Shown: positions 1 through 9,290, numbered from the stretch's first letter. The stretch is 64,000 bases of DNA from Pyruvatibacter sp. (GCF_040219635.1 NZ_JAVJSC010000004.1:423314-487313); one strand, 5' to 3'. Numbers and translations: made by a program. Notes: a model not told the origin generated them from the sequence alone.

Positions 1-111
1 TATACCTGATCTGTGCGCTATACCCACCGCTGCAGCGCACTGCTCACGCATCTGTGACGCGGCGCTGCCTGAGTTTGCTGTTTTCTCCCGATAAGGCCCT
101 GTATTTCCAGC

Positions 112-1473
112 ATGACCACCGATCTCGATATTGCCCGCACCGCCGTTACAAAACTCATGAAAGCCGGAGCCGACGCGGCAGACGCCATCGCCGCTGCGGG
201 AACATCCCTTTCCGTCTCGTTCCGCATGGGAAAGCTGGAGGATGTGGAGCGCTCCGAGGGCACGGATCTTGGCATCCGCGCCATGGTGAAGGGCAAAGAC
301 GGCGCCATGCGGCAGGCGGTTGTCTCCCTCACAGACACCCGCCCGGACGCGCTGGATGAAGCGGTCGAGCGGGTGGTTGCCATGGCGCGCCTTGCCCCTG
401 ACGACCCATATTGCGGCCTCGCAGACGACGCCCGGTTGGCACGTGACTTCGAAAAAGACCTTGCCGCCCTCGACCTTGATGACGGCCAGGAGACCGACGC
501 CGATACGCTGGCAACATGGGCGGAAGCTGCTGAGCGTGCCGCACTTGATGTGGCGGGCGTCACCAACTCCATGGGGGCCGGTGCGGGCTGGGGCCGCTCA
601 CAGGTGGCGCTCGTTACCAGCGGCGGCTTTGAAGGCACATACTCAGGCAGTTCGCATTCGCTGTCGTGTTCAGTACTGGCGGGCGAAGGTACCGGCATGG
701 AACGCGACTACGACTTTACGTCGGCACGTCACTTGAGTGACCTCGATGCGCCCGAAACGGTCGGCGCAAGTGCGGCGCATAAGGCCGTAAAACGGCTCAA
801 CCCCCGCAAAATGAAAAGCCAGGCGGTGCCTGTGGTCTATGACCCGCGTGTCTCCGGCGGGCTTGTGGGGCATCTGGCCGGTGCCGTATCTGGCGCTGCG
901 GTGGCGCGCGGCACAAGTTTTCTGAAGAACCGCATGGGCCAGCAGGTGATGGCGCGCGGCCTCAACGTGCTGGATGACGCACGCATTGTGCGCGGGCGGG
1001 CCTCCAAGCCGTTTGATGGCGAAGGTGTTGAAACAAGCAAGTTGGCGCTCGTGTCTGACGGCACACTGCAAAGCTGGATCATGGATACGTCATCTGCCCG
1101 GCAGCTTGGCCTGCAAACCTCCGGGCGCGCCTCGCGGGGCACAGGCGGACCTCCGGGCCCCTCCACGACAAATCTTTATCTTGAGGCCGGCAGCATGAGC
1201 CCCGCAGACATGATGCGCGACATCAAGCAGGGTCTGTACGTCACCGAGCTGATCGGCATGGGCGTCAACGGCATCACCGGCGACTATTCGCGCGGCGCGG
1301 CAGGGTACTGGATCGAGGACGGTGAACTTGCGTTTCCGGTAACGGAAATCACCATTGCCGGAAACCTGAAGGACATGTTCATGGCCATGACCCCGGCCAA
1401 CGACTTGGTGTTCCGGTATGGCACCAACGCCCCCACCATCCGTGTTGAAGGCATGACCATTGCCGGTGCCTGA
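112..1473 (+). CDS. pmbA: TldD/PmbA family metallopeptidase, PmbA (TldE) subunit
   Basis: 453 residues, the normal length for PmbA/TldE. With TldD this family forms a cytosolic heterodimeric metalloprotease that digests unfolded peptides, processes microcin B17 and degrades the CcdA antitoxin in E. coli. The C-terminal block GVNGITGDYSRGAAGYW (about residues 384-400), followed by FPVTEITIAGNL, is the family signature. The HExxxH zinc motif of TldD is absent, which marks this as the non-zinc PmbA/TldE partner. The start is an ATG at 112; the stop overlaps the start region of the downstream phosphatase gene, suggesting co-transcription. No tldD gene is in the window. Confidence 0.93.
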   Translation: MTTDLDIARTAVTKLMKAGADAADAIAAAGTSLSVSFRMGKLEDVERSEGTDLGIRAMVKGKDGAMRQAVVSLTDTRPDALDEAVERVVAMARLAPDDPYCGLADDARLARDFEKDLAALDLDDGQETDADTLATWAEAAERAALDVAGVTNSMGAGAGWGRSQVALVTSGGFEGTYSGSSHSLSCSVLAGEGTGMERDYDFTSARHLSDLDAPETVGASAAHKAVKRLNPRKMKSQAVPVVYDPRVSGGLVGHLAGAVSGAAVARGTSFLKNRMGQQVMARGLNVLDDARIVRGRASKPFDGEGVETSKLALVSDGTLQSWIMDTSSARQLGLQTSGRASRGTGGPPGPSTTNLYLEAGSMSPADMMRDIKQGLYVTELIGMGVNGITGDYSRGAAGYWIEDGELAFPVTEITIAGNLKDMFMAMTPANDLVFRYGTNAPTIRVEGMTIAGA

Positions 1474-2260
1474 TACAGCACACGACCACGCCACCCTGTG
1501 TGCCGCCGTGCGCGAAGGTGGCGCACTGGCGCTTGAACACTTCAACGCCGGCGTGAAGGCATGGCAGAAGGCCGATGACACGCCGGTGACCAAAGCCGAC
1601 CTTGCCGTGGATGCGTTGCTGAAAGAACGCCTGCTCACCGCACGACCCGACTATGGCTGGCTGTCTGAGGAAACCGAAGACGACACCACCCGCCTGACCA
1701 CGGCACGCCAGTGGATTGTGGACCCGATTGACGGCACGCGCGCCTTCGTCAAGGGCAGACCGCATTTTGCGGTCGTTGCGGCGCTGATTGAAAACGGACG
1801 CCCGATATGTGGTGCGATCTATAATCCGGCCACGGACGAGTTTTTCGAGGCGCAGGCAGGGCACGGCGCGCTGCTCAACAATGCGCCGATTTCGGTCAGC
1901 ACGAGAGCTGAGGTTGAAGGTTGCCGGATGCTGGGTGCCGCCGATATGTTCCGCCATCCGGCATGGCCGCGCACATGGCCGCCGATGGATATTTCAACAC
2001 GTAACTCCATCGCCTATCGTGGCGCGCTGGTAGCATCGGGCGATTTTGACGCAATGCTGGTAATGACCTGGAAAAACGACTGGGACATTGCCGCTGCTGA
2101 CCTGATTGTGCACGAAGCGGGCGGACACATGACAGACCATCGTGGCAACGGCCTGACATATAATGGCGCCGACCCGCGCCACCGCAGCGTTGTGGCGGCA
2201 GGCCCCGCGCTTCATGCAGCACTGCACGGGCGGATCGGCGACATTGTGCTGCCGGGTTAA
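1460..2260 (+). CDS. Inositol monophosphatase superfamily phosphatase, CysQ-like
   Basis: 266 residues. Mg-dependent phosphatase of the IMPase/FBPase fold. Visible motifs are the acidic pair in SEETED (about 69-74), WIVDPIDGTRAF (85-96; D88, D91 and T93 bind metal and phosphate), and the C-terminal DWDIAAADLIVHEAGG (about 208-223). The match is best to alphaproteobacterial proteins annotated as 3'(2'),5'-bisphosphate nucleotidase CysQ, which recycles PAP from sulfate assimilation. Inositol-phosphate or histidinol-phosphate activity cannot be excluded from sequence. The start is non-ATG: TTG at 1460 or GTG at 1466, either way overlapping the end of pmbA, so translational coupling is likely. 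Confidence 0.85.
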   Translation: MPVPDTAHDHATLCAAVREGGALALEHFNAGVKAWQKADDTPVTKADLAVDALLKERLLTARPDYGWLSEETEDDTTRLTTARQWIVDPIDGTRAFVKGRPHFAVVAALIENGRPICGAIYNPATDEFFEAQAGHGALLNNAPISVSTRAEVEGCRMLGAADMFRHPAWPRTWPPMDISTRNSIAYRGALVASGDFDAMLVMTWKNDWDIAAADLIVHEAGGHMTDHRGNGLTYNGADPRHRSVVAAGPALHAALHGRIGDIVLPG

Positions 2261-2287
2261 TCCATCTTTGAGGGGAGCAGAACGCCG

Positions 2288-2536
2288 ATGAGTGACGAGC
2301 CTCAGGCAAACGAAAAGCAGTTGTTGCACCTTGTGTTCGGCGGGCGGCTGACCGACATGCGCGGGATCGAGTTTGAAGACGTATCGAAGCTCGACCTTGT
2401 GGGCGTTTTTCCCAACTACACCCAGGCCCACAATGCCTGGAAGTCGGCGGCCCAGCGCACCGTTGATGATGCGCAGATGCGGTATTTCATTGTCCATCTG
2501 CACAAGCTGCTGGACCCTGAGAACGACGATGCCTGA
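2288..2536 (+). CDS. DUF4170 domain protein
   Basis: 82 residues with the features of the small alphaproteobacterial DUF4170 family: LLHLVFGGRLTDMRGIEFED near the N-terminus, then GVFPNYTQAHNAWKSAAQRT and YFIVHLHKLLDP near the C-terminus. No signal peptide or membrane segment is visible, so it is probably cytosolic. Function is unknown. The family usually sits, as here, between a CysQ/IMPase gene and the DUF374-waaA-lpxK lipid A genes, which hints at an envelope-related role. The ATG at 2288 follows a GAGGGGAG Shine-Dalgarno. A short overlapping frame starts at ATG 2529 (see the acyltransferase entry). Confidence 0.85.
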   Translation: MSDEPQANEKQLLHLVFGGRLTDMRGIEFEDVSKLDLVGVFPNYTQAHNAWKSAAQRTVDDAQMRYFIVHLHKLLDPENDDA

Positions 2537-2572
2537 TACCGCCATACTGGCGACGCTGCGGGAGAGCCGACA

Positions 2573-3310
2573 CTGCTGAAGAAAATTGCCCGGTCCCGGT
2601 TTACAACGGCCCTCGTCGCCCTTTTGGTGGCCGGGTACATCAGGCTTGTGCTTGCGACCAGCCGCATCACGTTTCACAACAAACAAACGCCGGATGGTTT
2701 CTGGAACGCCGGCAAGCCGTTTATCCTTGCGTTCTGGCATGGGCAGATGGTGATGCTCGTGCATTCATGGCAGACCACCGCACCGGTTCGGATGCTGATC
2801 TCCCGCAACCATGATGGGCAGTTGATTGCCGCGGCCCTCGCCCACTTTGGTATTTCCAGTGTTCGCGGCTCATCAGACAAGGACGGCAAGGACAAAGGCG
2901 GCAGGGCGGCAGCCATTGCCATGGTGCGCGCGTTGCGCAAGGGCGAATGCATCGGCTTCACACCTGATGGACCGAAGGGTCCGCGTATGCGCGCCAAGGA
3001 CGGTATCATCACCGTCGCCAAAATGGCGGGCGTGCCGATTATTCCTGTGGCCGCTGCCTCCAACCGGCGAAAGGTTTTTGGCAGTTGGGATCGGTTTTGC
3101 CTCGACAAGCCATTCTCGCGCGCGGCCATTGTGTGGGGGGCACCAATTCATGTTGCGCGCGACGCCGATGCCGCCACCATCGCGGCGACGCGCCTGCACC
3201 TTGAAGTCACCCTTAATGACTTGAGCTGCGATGCAAGCAAACTGGCGGGATGCCCGCTCATTGAGCCTGCCGCTTTAACACCTGCCGCCAAGGAAGCGAC
3301 ACCGGCATGA
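2573..3310 (+). CDS. DUF374 lysophospholipid acyltransferase family protein
   Basis: Member of the DUF374 branch of the LPLAT superfamily. It has an N-terminal hydrophobic anchor, FILAFWHGQMVML (the family's HxxxM-type block in place of HX4D), and GFTPDGPKGPRMRAKDG as the glycine-rich acyl-binding site. It probably acylates an envelope lipid and is encoded with the Kdo/lipid A genes. The start is problematic. Homology appears to begin at LLKKIARSR, but in this frame the only start codons near it are CTG (2573, 2576); the next usable one is TTG at 2624, which cuts off about 17 residues and half of the membrane anchor. A canonical ATG at 2529 lies in another frame that closes at 2579. A real CTG start or an indel near 2540-2575 would both explain this. 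The last base pairs overlap waaA (ATGA). Confidence 0.8.
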   Translation: MLKKIARSRFTTALVALLVAGYIRLVLATSRITFHNKQTPDGFWNAGKPFILAFWHGQMVMLVHSWQTTAPVRMLISRNHDGQLIAAALAHFGISSVRGSSDKDGKDKGGRAAAIAMVRALRKGECIGFTPDGPKGPRMRAKDGIITVAKMAGVPIIPVAAASNRRKVFGSWDRFCLDKPFSRAAIVWGAPIHVARDADAATIAATRLHLEVTLNDLSCDASKLAGCPLIEPAALTPAAKEATPA

Positions 3311-4635
3311 CGCGTGCTGCAAACCCTCAAAGTCCAGTTGCCTACCGGTTGGCAACACAGCTCGTCGCGCCGCTTGTGCCTGCCTTTCTGCAGCGCCGCG
3401 CGCGCCGGGGAAAAGAAGATCCCGCGCGCATCAATGAGCGTCTGGGCAAGCCCTCACACCCGCGCCCTGACGGTCCGCTCGTGTGGCTGCACGCAGCAAG
3501 TGTTGGTGAATCCCTGTCCGTGCTGGCACTGATCGAGCGGTTGCGCGATGCGCGGCCCGACATGGTATTGCTGGTGACAACCGGCACAGTCACCTCCGCG
3601 CAGTTGATGCATGGCCGCTTGCCGCAAGGGTGCCTGCACCAATATGTGCCTGTGGATACCCCTGCTGCCGTCAGCGGCTTTCTGGATCACTGGCAGCCTG
3701 ACTATGCGCTGCTCGTTGAAAGCGAGCTATGGCCCAACCTCATAACGATGACACGCGCGCGCGGCATCGGCATGTCGCTTGTAAACGCCCGCATGTCGGA
3801 AAGATCAGCCCGTAGCTGGAAGCGGCGATACCGTACAGCCCACGCCGTGCTCTCGTGCTTTGACACGGTTCTGGCGCAGGACGAAACAGCAGCAGCGCGC
3901 TACAGGTCCATCGGTGCACCAACGGCGAAAGCTGTGGGCAACCTGAAGGTGGATGCACCGCCGCCCCCTGCTTCTGGCGACCTTATGGGCAACCTGACAC
4001 GGCAGCTTGCCGGGCGCACCGCCTGGATAGCCGCCAGCACCCATGCCGGTGAAGAACGCGTGGTGGCGCAGGCTCATGCGCTTCTCAGGCAGGCAATTCC
4101 GGGGCTGTTGACGGTAATAGTGCCCCGCCACCCGGAGCGCGGCGACGAGATTGCAGCAATGCTTGCCACGATGAACCTCGCGATAGCCCAGCGCAGCCGC
4201 AAACAAAGCGTGACAGGAACAACAGACATCTATCTGGCCGACACGTTGGGCGAGTTGGGCGGTTTTTTCCGTATTCTGACGATTGTATTCATGGGTGGGT
4301 CGCTGGTGCGTGCTGGTGGCCACAACCCGATTGAGCCGGCTCTTCTGGGCGCAGCCCTCGTGACCGGGCCGTACATACATAACTTTGCCGACATCTACGC
4401 GACGTTCATCTCTAATGCAGCCTGCGAAACGGTACGCGATGCGCCATCGCTCGCGGCTGCAATCGGCCGGTTGATGTCTGACGGTGTGCTCGCAGGCGCG
4501 CGGGTAACGGCCGCTGCTGAAACCGCCGGGAGCCTGACCGGCGCATTGGAGGCGACGCTTGCCGACATCCTGCCCAGGCTCGATGCCGCACTGCCAAAAG
4601 CAGTCAAGATGCCCGGAACACAGGTGCGTCCATGA
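3307..4635 (+). CDS. waaA: 3-deoxy-D-manno-octulosonic acid transferase (Kdo transferase)
   Basis: 442 residues, typical for KdtA/WaaA. This inner-membrane GT30 enzyme transfers Kdo from CMP-Kdo to the lipid A precursor. Seen here: a short hydrophobic N-terminus, WLHAASVGESLSVLALIERL (about 59-78; the Glu in VGES is the proposed base), LLVESELWPNLI, and the C-terminal donor site GGHNPIEPALLGAALVTGPY (about 336-355). It overlaps the upstream DUF374 gene by 4 bp (3307-3310) and lpxK by 4 bp (4632-4635), so the three genes form a translationally coupled unit. Whether it adds one or two Kdo residues cannot be read from sequence. Confidence 0.95.
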   Translation: MTRAANPQSPVAYRLATQLVAPLVPAFLQRRARRGKEDPARINERLGKPSHPRPDGPLVWLHAASVGESLSVLALIERLRDARPDMVLLVTTGTVTSAQLMHGRLPQGCLHQYVPVDTPAAVSGFLDHWQPDYALLVESELWPNLITMTRARGIGMSLVNARMSERSARSWKRRYRTAHAVLSCFDTVLAQDETAAARYRSIGAPTAKAVGNLKVDAPPPPASGDLMGNLTRQLAGRTAWIAASTHAGEERVVAQAHALLRQAIPGLLTVIVPRHPERGDEIAAMLATMNLAIAQRSRKQSVTGTTDIYLADTLGELGGFFRILTIVFMGGSLVRAGGHNPIEPALLGAALVTGPYIHNFADIYATFISNAACETVRDAPSLAAAIGRLMSDGVLAGARVTAAAETAGSLTGALEATLADILPRLDAALPKAVKMPGTQVRP

Positions 4636-5669
4636 AAGCACCAGAGCACTGGTATCAAACACCCGGCTGGCGCGCGCGGGCGCTGGCACCTGTTGCGGCA
4701 GTCTATGCCGCGGGAGCACGGTTGCGCACACGGTTAACCGTGCCCCAGCGCGCAAGCGTGCCGGTGGTCTGCGTCGGCAACATAACCGCGGGCGGCAGCG
4801 GCAAGACACCCGTTGCCATCGCCATTGCCCACCGGCTTGCCGCACGTGGGCTGCGTCCGGCATTTCTAACGCGCGGCTATGGCGGACGGCTGGCGGGCCC
4901 TGTGCAGGTCAATGCTGAAACATCCCACGCCATTGACGTGGGCGACGAGCCGCTGTTGCTGGCGCAGCATTTCACAACCATTGTATCGCGCGACCGGCCA
5001 AAGGGCGCGGATGCCGCTGCCCTGGCAGGCGCTGATATTGTGGTGATGGATGACGGGTATCAGAATCCGACCCTCTGGAAGGATGCGGGCGTTCTGGTGG
5101 TGGATGGTGCGTCCGGTCTTGGCAATGGCCACCTGATACCGGCAGGCCCTTTGCGCGAACCCGCGCACGACGCCCTGTCGAGGGCAGCCTGTCTGATCAT
5201 CATGGGCGCAGGAGAGGCGGGAAAGAGCGTTGCCGCGCGCGCGGACGCATCAGGCGTACCCACGCTGCACGGCGTGCTGCAACCTGTTGATGATGGCACC
5301 CGCTGGCAAGGCACGAGGGTGCTGGCATTTGCCGGCATTGGCAGACCCGCGAAGTTTTTTCAGACACTTCGCTCGCTGGGCGCCGACATTCGCGAAACAG
5401 AGGTTTTTCCGGATCATCATATGTACACGGATGATGAAGCCCAGGCGATGCTGAGTGTTGCGCAGGCACGCGGCCTGACACTCGTCACCACCAGCAAGGA
5501 CAATGCCCGGCTCAAATGGTCGGGCCATTCAGGCGCGCTGGCGGAATTATACAAGGCGGCACAAATCATTCAGGTCGAGGTTGTGTTTGATGATGGCGAT
5601 GCGCTGGATCAGCTCTTGATGGCACGCATTCAAACCACGTCCGCCGCTGATGCTTACAAGGCGTTTTGA
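4632..5669 (+). CDS. lpxK: Tetraacyldisaccharide 4'-kinase
   Basis: 345 residues. LpxK phosphorylates the 4' position of the lipid A disaccharide at the inner-membrane face, the sixth step of the Raetz pathway. The Walker A loop GNITAGGSGKTPVA lies at about residues 52-65. It is followed by RGYGG (the family's conserved block), DVGDEPLLLA, and MDDGYQNP (DDGxQ metal/ATP motif). FPDHHMYTDDEA at about residues 258-269 is the HHxY-type motif found in all LpxK. The N-terminus has a single hydrophobic helix (LAPVAAVYAAGA). The ATG is inside the end of waaA; the next gene starts 3 bp after the stop. Other Raetz pathway genes lie outside the window. Confidence 0.95.
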   Translation: MKAPEHWYQTPGWRARALAPVAAVYAAGARLRTRLTVPQRASVPVVCVGNITAGGSGKTPVAIAIAHRLAARGLRPAFLTRGYGGRLAGPVQVNAETSHAIDVGDEPLLLAQHFTTIVSRDRPKGADAAALAGADIVVMDDGYQNPTLWKDAGVLVVDGASGLGNGHLIPAGPLREPAHDALSRAACLIIMGAGEAGKSVAARADASGVPTLHGVLQPVDDGTRWQGTRVLAFAGIGRPAKFFQTLRSLGADIRETEVFPDHHMYTDDEAQAMLSVAQARGLTLVTTSKDNARLKWSGHSGALAELYKAAQIIQVEVVFDDGDALDQLLMARIQTTSAADAYKAF

Positions 5670-5672
5670 AAC

Positions 5673-6548
5673 ATGGGCACGTGGCAACACAAAGTTGAGG
5701 CGGCCGCGTTCCGATATGTGATGGCGCTGTTCAGGGGTCTGGGACGCGAGCGCGCATCTGCGTTTGGCGGCTGGTTGTTTCAGCGCGTCGGCCCCTACAT
5801 TTCGAGGCACAAAAAGGCTGATGCCAACATGGCGCGGGCGTTGCCGGACATGACCGCCGCGCAGCGAAGCGCAGCCCTGGCTGAAATGTGGAACAATCTG
5901 GGCCGCACGGCAGGCGAGTATCCCCACCTTGGCAGCTTCACATCACGCGGAAACGACGCGGACATCAAGGTTGAAGGGCGCGACGTGCTTGCCTCATTTG
6001 CCCCTGAGGGCAAGGTCGCGATTTTTGTGTCAGGCCACTTTGCCAACTGGGAGTTGATGCCGCTTGCCGTCGCTCAGGGCGGCGTTGAGGGCGCTGAAGT
6101 TTATCGTGCCCCCAACAATGCCGCTGTTGATGCATGGATCACCCATGCCCGACAGACACATATAATGGCCCGCCAGGTGCCAAAGGGAACAAGCGGTGCG
6201 CGGGAAATCGTCAGGTGTTTGAGGTCGGGTGTCAGCCTGTGCATGTTGTCGGACCAGAAAATGAACGACGGCATTGAAAGCACGTTTTTTGGACGACCCG
6301 CCATGTCGCCCGCCGCCCCGGCCACCATGTCATTGCGCTACGGCATACCTATTGTGCCGGTCAGTTTTGCGCGCGTGGGCGGCACCCGGTTCACGATCAG
6401 GTTCTGGCCGCCGCTGGCATATGAAAAAACCGGCGACATGCCAGGCGACGTTGCCGCCCTCACGCTGATGCTCAACCGGTTCCTGGAGGCCCGCATCCGC
6501 GAGCGGCCCGGACAATGGCTATGGCTGCACAACCGCTGGAAAGACTGA
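5673..6548 (+). CDS. LpxL/HtrB-like lipid A biosynthesis acyltransferase
   Basis: 291 residues of the LpxL/LpxM/MsbB acyltransferase family. These inner-membrane enzymes add a secondary acyl chain to Kdo2-lipid IVA. Seen: GHFANWELMPLA (about 122-133), containing the catalytic HX4E pair, MLSDQKMNDGIESTFFGRPA (about 191-210), and RYGIPIVPVSFARVGG (about 224-239). It starts 3 bp after lpxK and is the last gene of the + strand lipid A block. It could be LpxL or a very-long-chain-specific LpxXL type; I cannot tell which. Confidence 0.88.
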   Translation: MGTWQHKVEAAAFRYVMALFRGLGRERASAFGGWLFQRVGPYISRHKKADANMARALPDMTAAQRSAALAEMWNNLGRTAGEYPHLGSFTSRGNDADIKVEGRDVLASFAPEGKVAIFVSGHFANWELMPLAVAQGGVEGAEVYRAPNNAAVDAWITHARQTHIMARQVPKGTSGAREIVRCLRSGVSLCMLSDQKMNDGIESTFFGRPAMSPAAPATMSLRYGIPIVPVSFARVGGTRFTIRFWPPLAYEKTGDMPGDVAALTLMLNRFLEARIRERPGQWLWLHNRWKD

Positions 6549-6563
6549 ACAGCCGATCCTGAG

Positions 6564-7370
6564 TTACTCAGGCATTGGGCCGGCAACAAGCTGCGGGTCA
6601 AGCCGCTGTGAGCCCCAGTTCATGCGCCAGTCCAGATGTGGGCCGGTGGCACGGCCGGTGGCACCAACCGTGCCAATCAACTGACCCTTATCAACCCGCT
6701 GGCCGACCTCAACATCCACGCTATGCAAATGAAACAGCGTGGAGGAGACTGAATGCCCGTGGTCGAGGATGACAATGCCGCCGGTGAAAAAATGATCGGA
6801 TTCAGCAAGCGTCACGGTGCCGCTGGCAGGAGCTACAACCGGGGTGCCGGTAGGTGCCGCGATGTCGATGCCGAAATGCGGGCGGCGCGGCTCGCCGTTA
6901 AGCACCCGCTGCGATCCGTACACGCCGGAGATACGTCCCTTGGTGGGCCAGATGAAACCGTCCAGAAAATACTCCGACAAATCCGTGTTGGCGCGCGCGG
7001 CAGCCACCTGCGCATTATCTGCCTGAATGCGCTTGAGGGTTGCTTCCGAAAAGCCACCCACCTTGCCCTGCGGCAGACCATCAATGCGCTGAATGTCATA
7101 GTCGCGCGGCGCAATACTCAAGGACACAGACTGAGGCGTGCCATCAGGATGCGTGATTGCCAGTGTTGCGTCAGGCCCGTGGTCGCGCCCAAAGCCGAAC
7201 ACGAACCTGCCCTGCGGTGTGACCGACAGGACATTTCCATCAAGCGAAACTTCCGAACCCGGCTCGGCTGCACCAAGTATCATGCCGCCCTGGCGGAACT
7301 CTCCCACCAGATCGACCGCAAGCGCAGGTGTGCTGACCAGAAAAACGGCTGCCGCAAGGATCATGCGCAT
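6564..7370 (-). CDS. Exported M23 family metallopeptidase
   Basis: 268 residues. The start was chosen at the ATG at 7370 because it opens a clean signal peptide (MRMILAAAVFLVSTPALA, cleaved before VDLVGEF) and follows the DUF2093 stop by one base; the frame is open further upstream without coding character. The mature protein has an N-terminal beta-rich region and a C-terminal LytM/M23 domain: HFGIDIAAPTGTPV (about 163-176; first His and Asp zinc ligands), GGIVILDHGH, and LFHLHSVDV with the second HxH. The zinc ligands are complete, so it is probably an active periplasmic murein endopeptidase. A hydrolase or division-activator role cannot be distinguished. Confidence 0.9.
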   Translation of the reverse strand: MRMILAAAVFLVSTPALAVDLVGEFRQGGMILGAAEPGSEVSLDGNVLSVTPQGRFVFGFGRDHGPDATLAITHPDGTPQSVSLSIAPRDYDIQRIDGLPQGKVGGFSEATLKRIQADNAQVAAARANTDLSEYFLDGFIWPTKGRISGVYGSQRVLNGEPRRPHFGIDIAAPTGTPVVAPASGTVTLAESDHFFTGGIVILDHGHSVSSTLFHLHSVDVEVGQRVDKGQLIGTVGATGRATGPHLDWRMNWGSQRLDPQLVAGPMPE

Positions 7371-7371
7371 A

Positions 7372-7590
7372 TCAGGCAAGCCCCAGATCGCGCTGCACAA
7401 CGGCTTCAGGCGTTGCATACGGCTCCTGCCGGTCCACGCTCCAGTAGCGCAGCTCATCGAGCGGAATACGGATGCCGGTGACGGCACACAGCACGAAAGA
7501 GCCTGGCGCAAGCACATCATAATCCGCATCCAGATAGCGCAGCCGCGCTTCGCCGCCCATTTGGCTGTCAAACCTGTTCACGCACGTCAC
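7372..7590 (-). CDS. DUF2093 domain protein
   Basis: 72 residues, full length for the alphaproteobacterial DUF2093 family. Recognisable blocks are ARLRYLDADYDVLAPGSFV, CAVTGIRIPLDELRYWSVDR and the C-terminal YATPEAV. It is a small cytosolic protein of unknown function. The gene lies immediately upstream of the M23 peptidase (1 bp between stop and ATG) and 47 bp downstream of xseA, an arrangement that suggests xseA-DUF2093-M23 form one transcription unit. A single Cys near the N-terminus and one in VLCAVTG are the only cysteines; no metal site is obvious. Confidence 0.87.
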   Translation of the reverse strand: MTCVNRFDSQMGGEARLRYLDADYDVLAPGSFVLCAVTGIRIPLDELRYWSVDRQEPYATPEAVVQRDLGLA

Positions 7591-7637
7591 TCCGTCAAGT
7601 TTTGAATACTCAAAATCCTAGCACGCGGGGCGCGCCG

Positions 7638-9158
7638 TCAAAACAGTTCGCCCTGCCCTTTGCGCGGTCCTTTGGACGCTTTGGCGGTTTTGGGTTGTGC
7701 GGGCCTGCCGTCCACTGTCTGCACAACCACCCGATCGCGTCTGGCAAACTCAAGCGAAAACGCGCCCGCACTGCGGGCAGCATCGGCAGAACGGATGAGG
7801 CCACCCTCAGCATCCAGCGCCAGCGCAAACCCCCGCTCAAGAACGCCCTCGTGAGACATTGATACCAACAGACGCGATGATTGCTCCAGCCGCTGCCTGA
7901 TACTTGTGAGATGTTGATCTAACACACGCGGCAGGCGGCCGGACGCGGGCTCAAACGCACGCCGCGCGAATTCCACCGACGTTAGCCGACGACGGGCGAG
8001 GCGTTGGGCAAGCGTATCAAGCTCCTTGCGCGACTGCGTCACAAGCGCCTGCGGGCGGCGCGCTTCCAATCGGCCAGACCAGGTGGTCAGCGCGCTGCGG
8101 CGGTCCTGAAAGATGCGGGCACGCTGGGCTGTCAGTCTCTCAGTTGTGAGGTCCAGCCGCTGTCGCTGCATGTCCAGCAGGCGCTCGGGACGCGGCAGGG
8201 CGCGGGCGAGGCTACGAACTGTTGTGCGGGCCTGCTCCAGCCGCCGTGTCATCACCCGATGCTGGCGGGCGGCCATGTCCATGACTTGCACCACCAGGTC
8301 AGCGCGCACGGGCACGGCATGTTCAGCGGCGGCAGTGGGCGTGGGCGCGCGCAGGTCGGAGGCAAAGTCGATCAGCGTTGTGTCGGTCTCGTGGCCGACA
8401 GCCGAAATGAGCGGAATGGCGCTTTGGGCCGCCGCGCGCACCACCACTTCTTCGTTGAACGGCCACAGGTCTTCAACGCTGCCACCACCCCGCGCGACAA
8501 TAATAAGGTCGGGCCGGGGAATCGGGCCGTCGGCACTCAGGGCGTTGAAGCCGTTGATGCCCGCCGCGATTTCTGCGGCCGCCGTCTCCCCCTGAACCCG
8601 CGTTGGCCAGATCAACACATGGCGCGGAAACCTGTCGCGCACGCGATGCAGAATATCGCGGATGACAGCACCTGATGGCGACGTGACCACGCCGATCACG
8701 TCGGGCAGATACGGGATCGGCTTTTTGCGGTCTGCATCAAACAGCCCCTCAGCAGCCAGCTTCTTGCGTCGTTCTTCGAGCAGCGCCATCAGCGCACCCA
8801 CGCCAGCGGGCTCTATGGAATCAATAACAATCTGATATTTCGACTGGCCGGGAAACGTTGTGAGTCGCCCGGTGGCGATTACTTCGAGGCCCTGCTCCAG
8901 CTTGAGGGACAGGCGCGATGCATTGCCCTTCCACACCACGCCGGAAAGAACGGCCCGGTCGTCCTTGAGGTCAAGATAGACATGGCCTGATGCGGGACGC
9001 GACACGCGCCCCAGCTCGCCACGCACCCGCACATGGCCAAACTGGTCCTCGACCATGCGTTTGACGGCACCCGAAATCTCGGAGACCGAGTATTCAGGCA
9101 TATTGCCGAGTTCGGGTTCGGGGGACGCGTCTTGAGGCATAGGCATTCCGCTGAGCAT
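7638..9158 (-). CDS. xseA: Exodeoxyribonuclease VII large subunit
   Basis: 506 residues. The protein has an N-terminal OB-fold (EYSVSEISGAVKRMVEDQFG through GHVYLDLKDDRAVLSGVVWK, about 22-80), the catalytic domain containing VVTSPSGAVIRDILHRVRDR and LIIVARGGGSVEDLWPFNEE (about 220-240), then a long helical, Arg-rich coiled-coil region, as in all XseA proteins. With XseB it degrades single-stranded DNA in the cytosol. xseB is not in the window. Three Met codons near the N-terminus (9158, 9146, 9140) are possible starts. The gene is divergent from purD, leaving about 130 bp for two promoters. Confidence 0.95.
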   Translation of the reverse strand: MLSGMPMPQDASPEPELGNMPEYSVSEISGAVKRMVEDQFGHVRVRGELGRVSRPASGHVYLDLKDDRAVLSGVVWKGNASRLSLKLEQGLEVIATGRLTTFPGQSKYQIVIDSIEPAGVGALMALLEERRKKLAAEGLFDADRKKPIPYLPDVIGVVTSPSGAVIRDILHRVRDRFPRHVLIWPTRVQGETAAAEIAAGINGFNALSADGPIPRPDLIIVARGGGSVEDLWPFNEEVVVRAAAQSAIPLISAVGHETDTTLIDFASDLRAPTPTAAAEHAVPVRADLVVQVMDMAARQHRVMTRRLEQARTTVRSLARALPRPERLLDMQRQRLDLTTERLTAQRARIFQDRRSALTTWSGRLEARRPQALVTQSRKELDTLAQRLARRRLTSVEFARRAFEPASGRLPRVLDQHLTSIRQRLEQSSRLLVSMSHEGVLERGFALALDAEGGLIRSADAARSAGAFSLEFARRDRVVVQTVDGRPAQPKTAKASKGPRKGQGELF

Positions 9159-9290
9159 TAGGGACCGGGGTGGGTTCTAAGGCGTTTGCCCTTTGTGCTA
9201 GAACCCTTCCGCACTTGGCTGCTGCGGATAGTAGCGGTCTTTAACCGGTGGACAAAACATCTTCCCACTCAACGTTTGGACGAAACGGGC

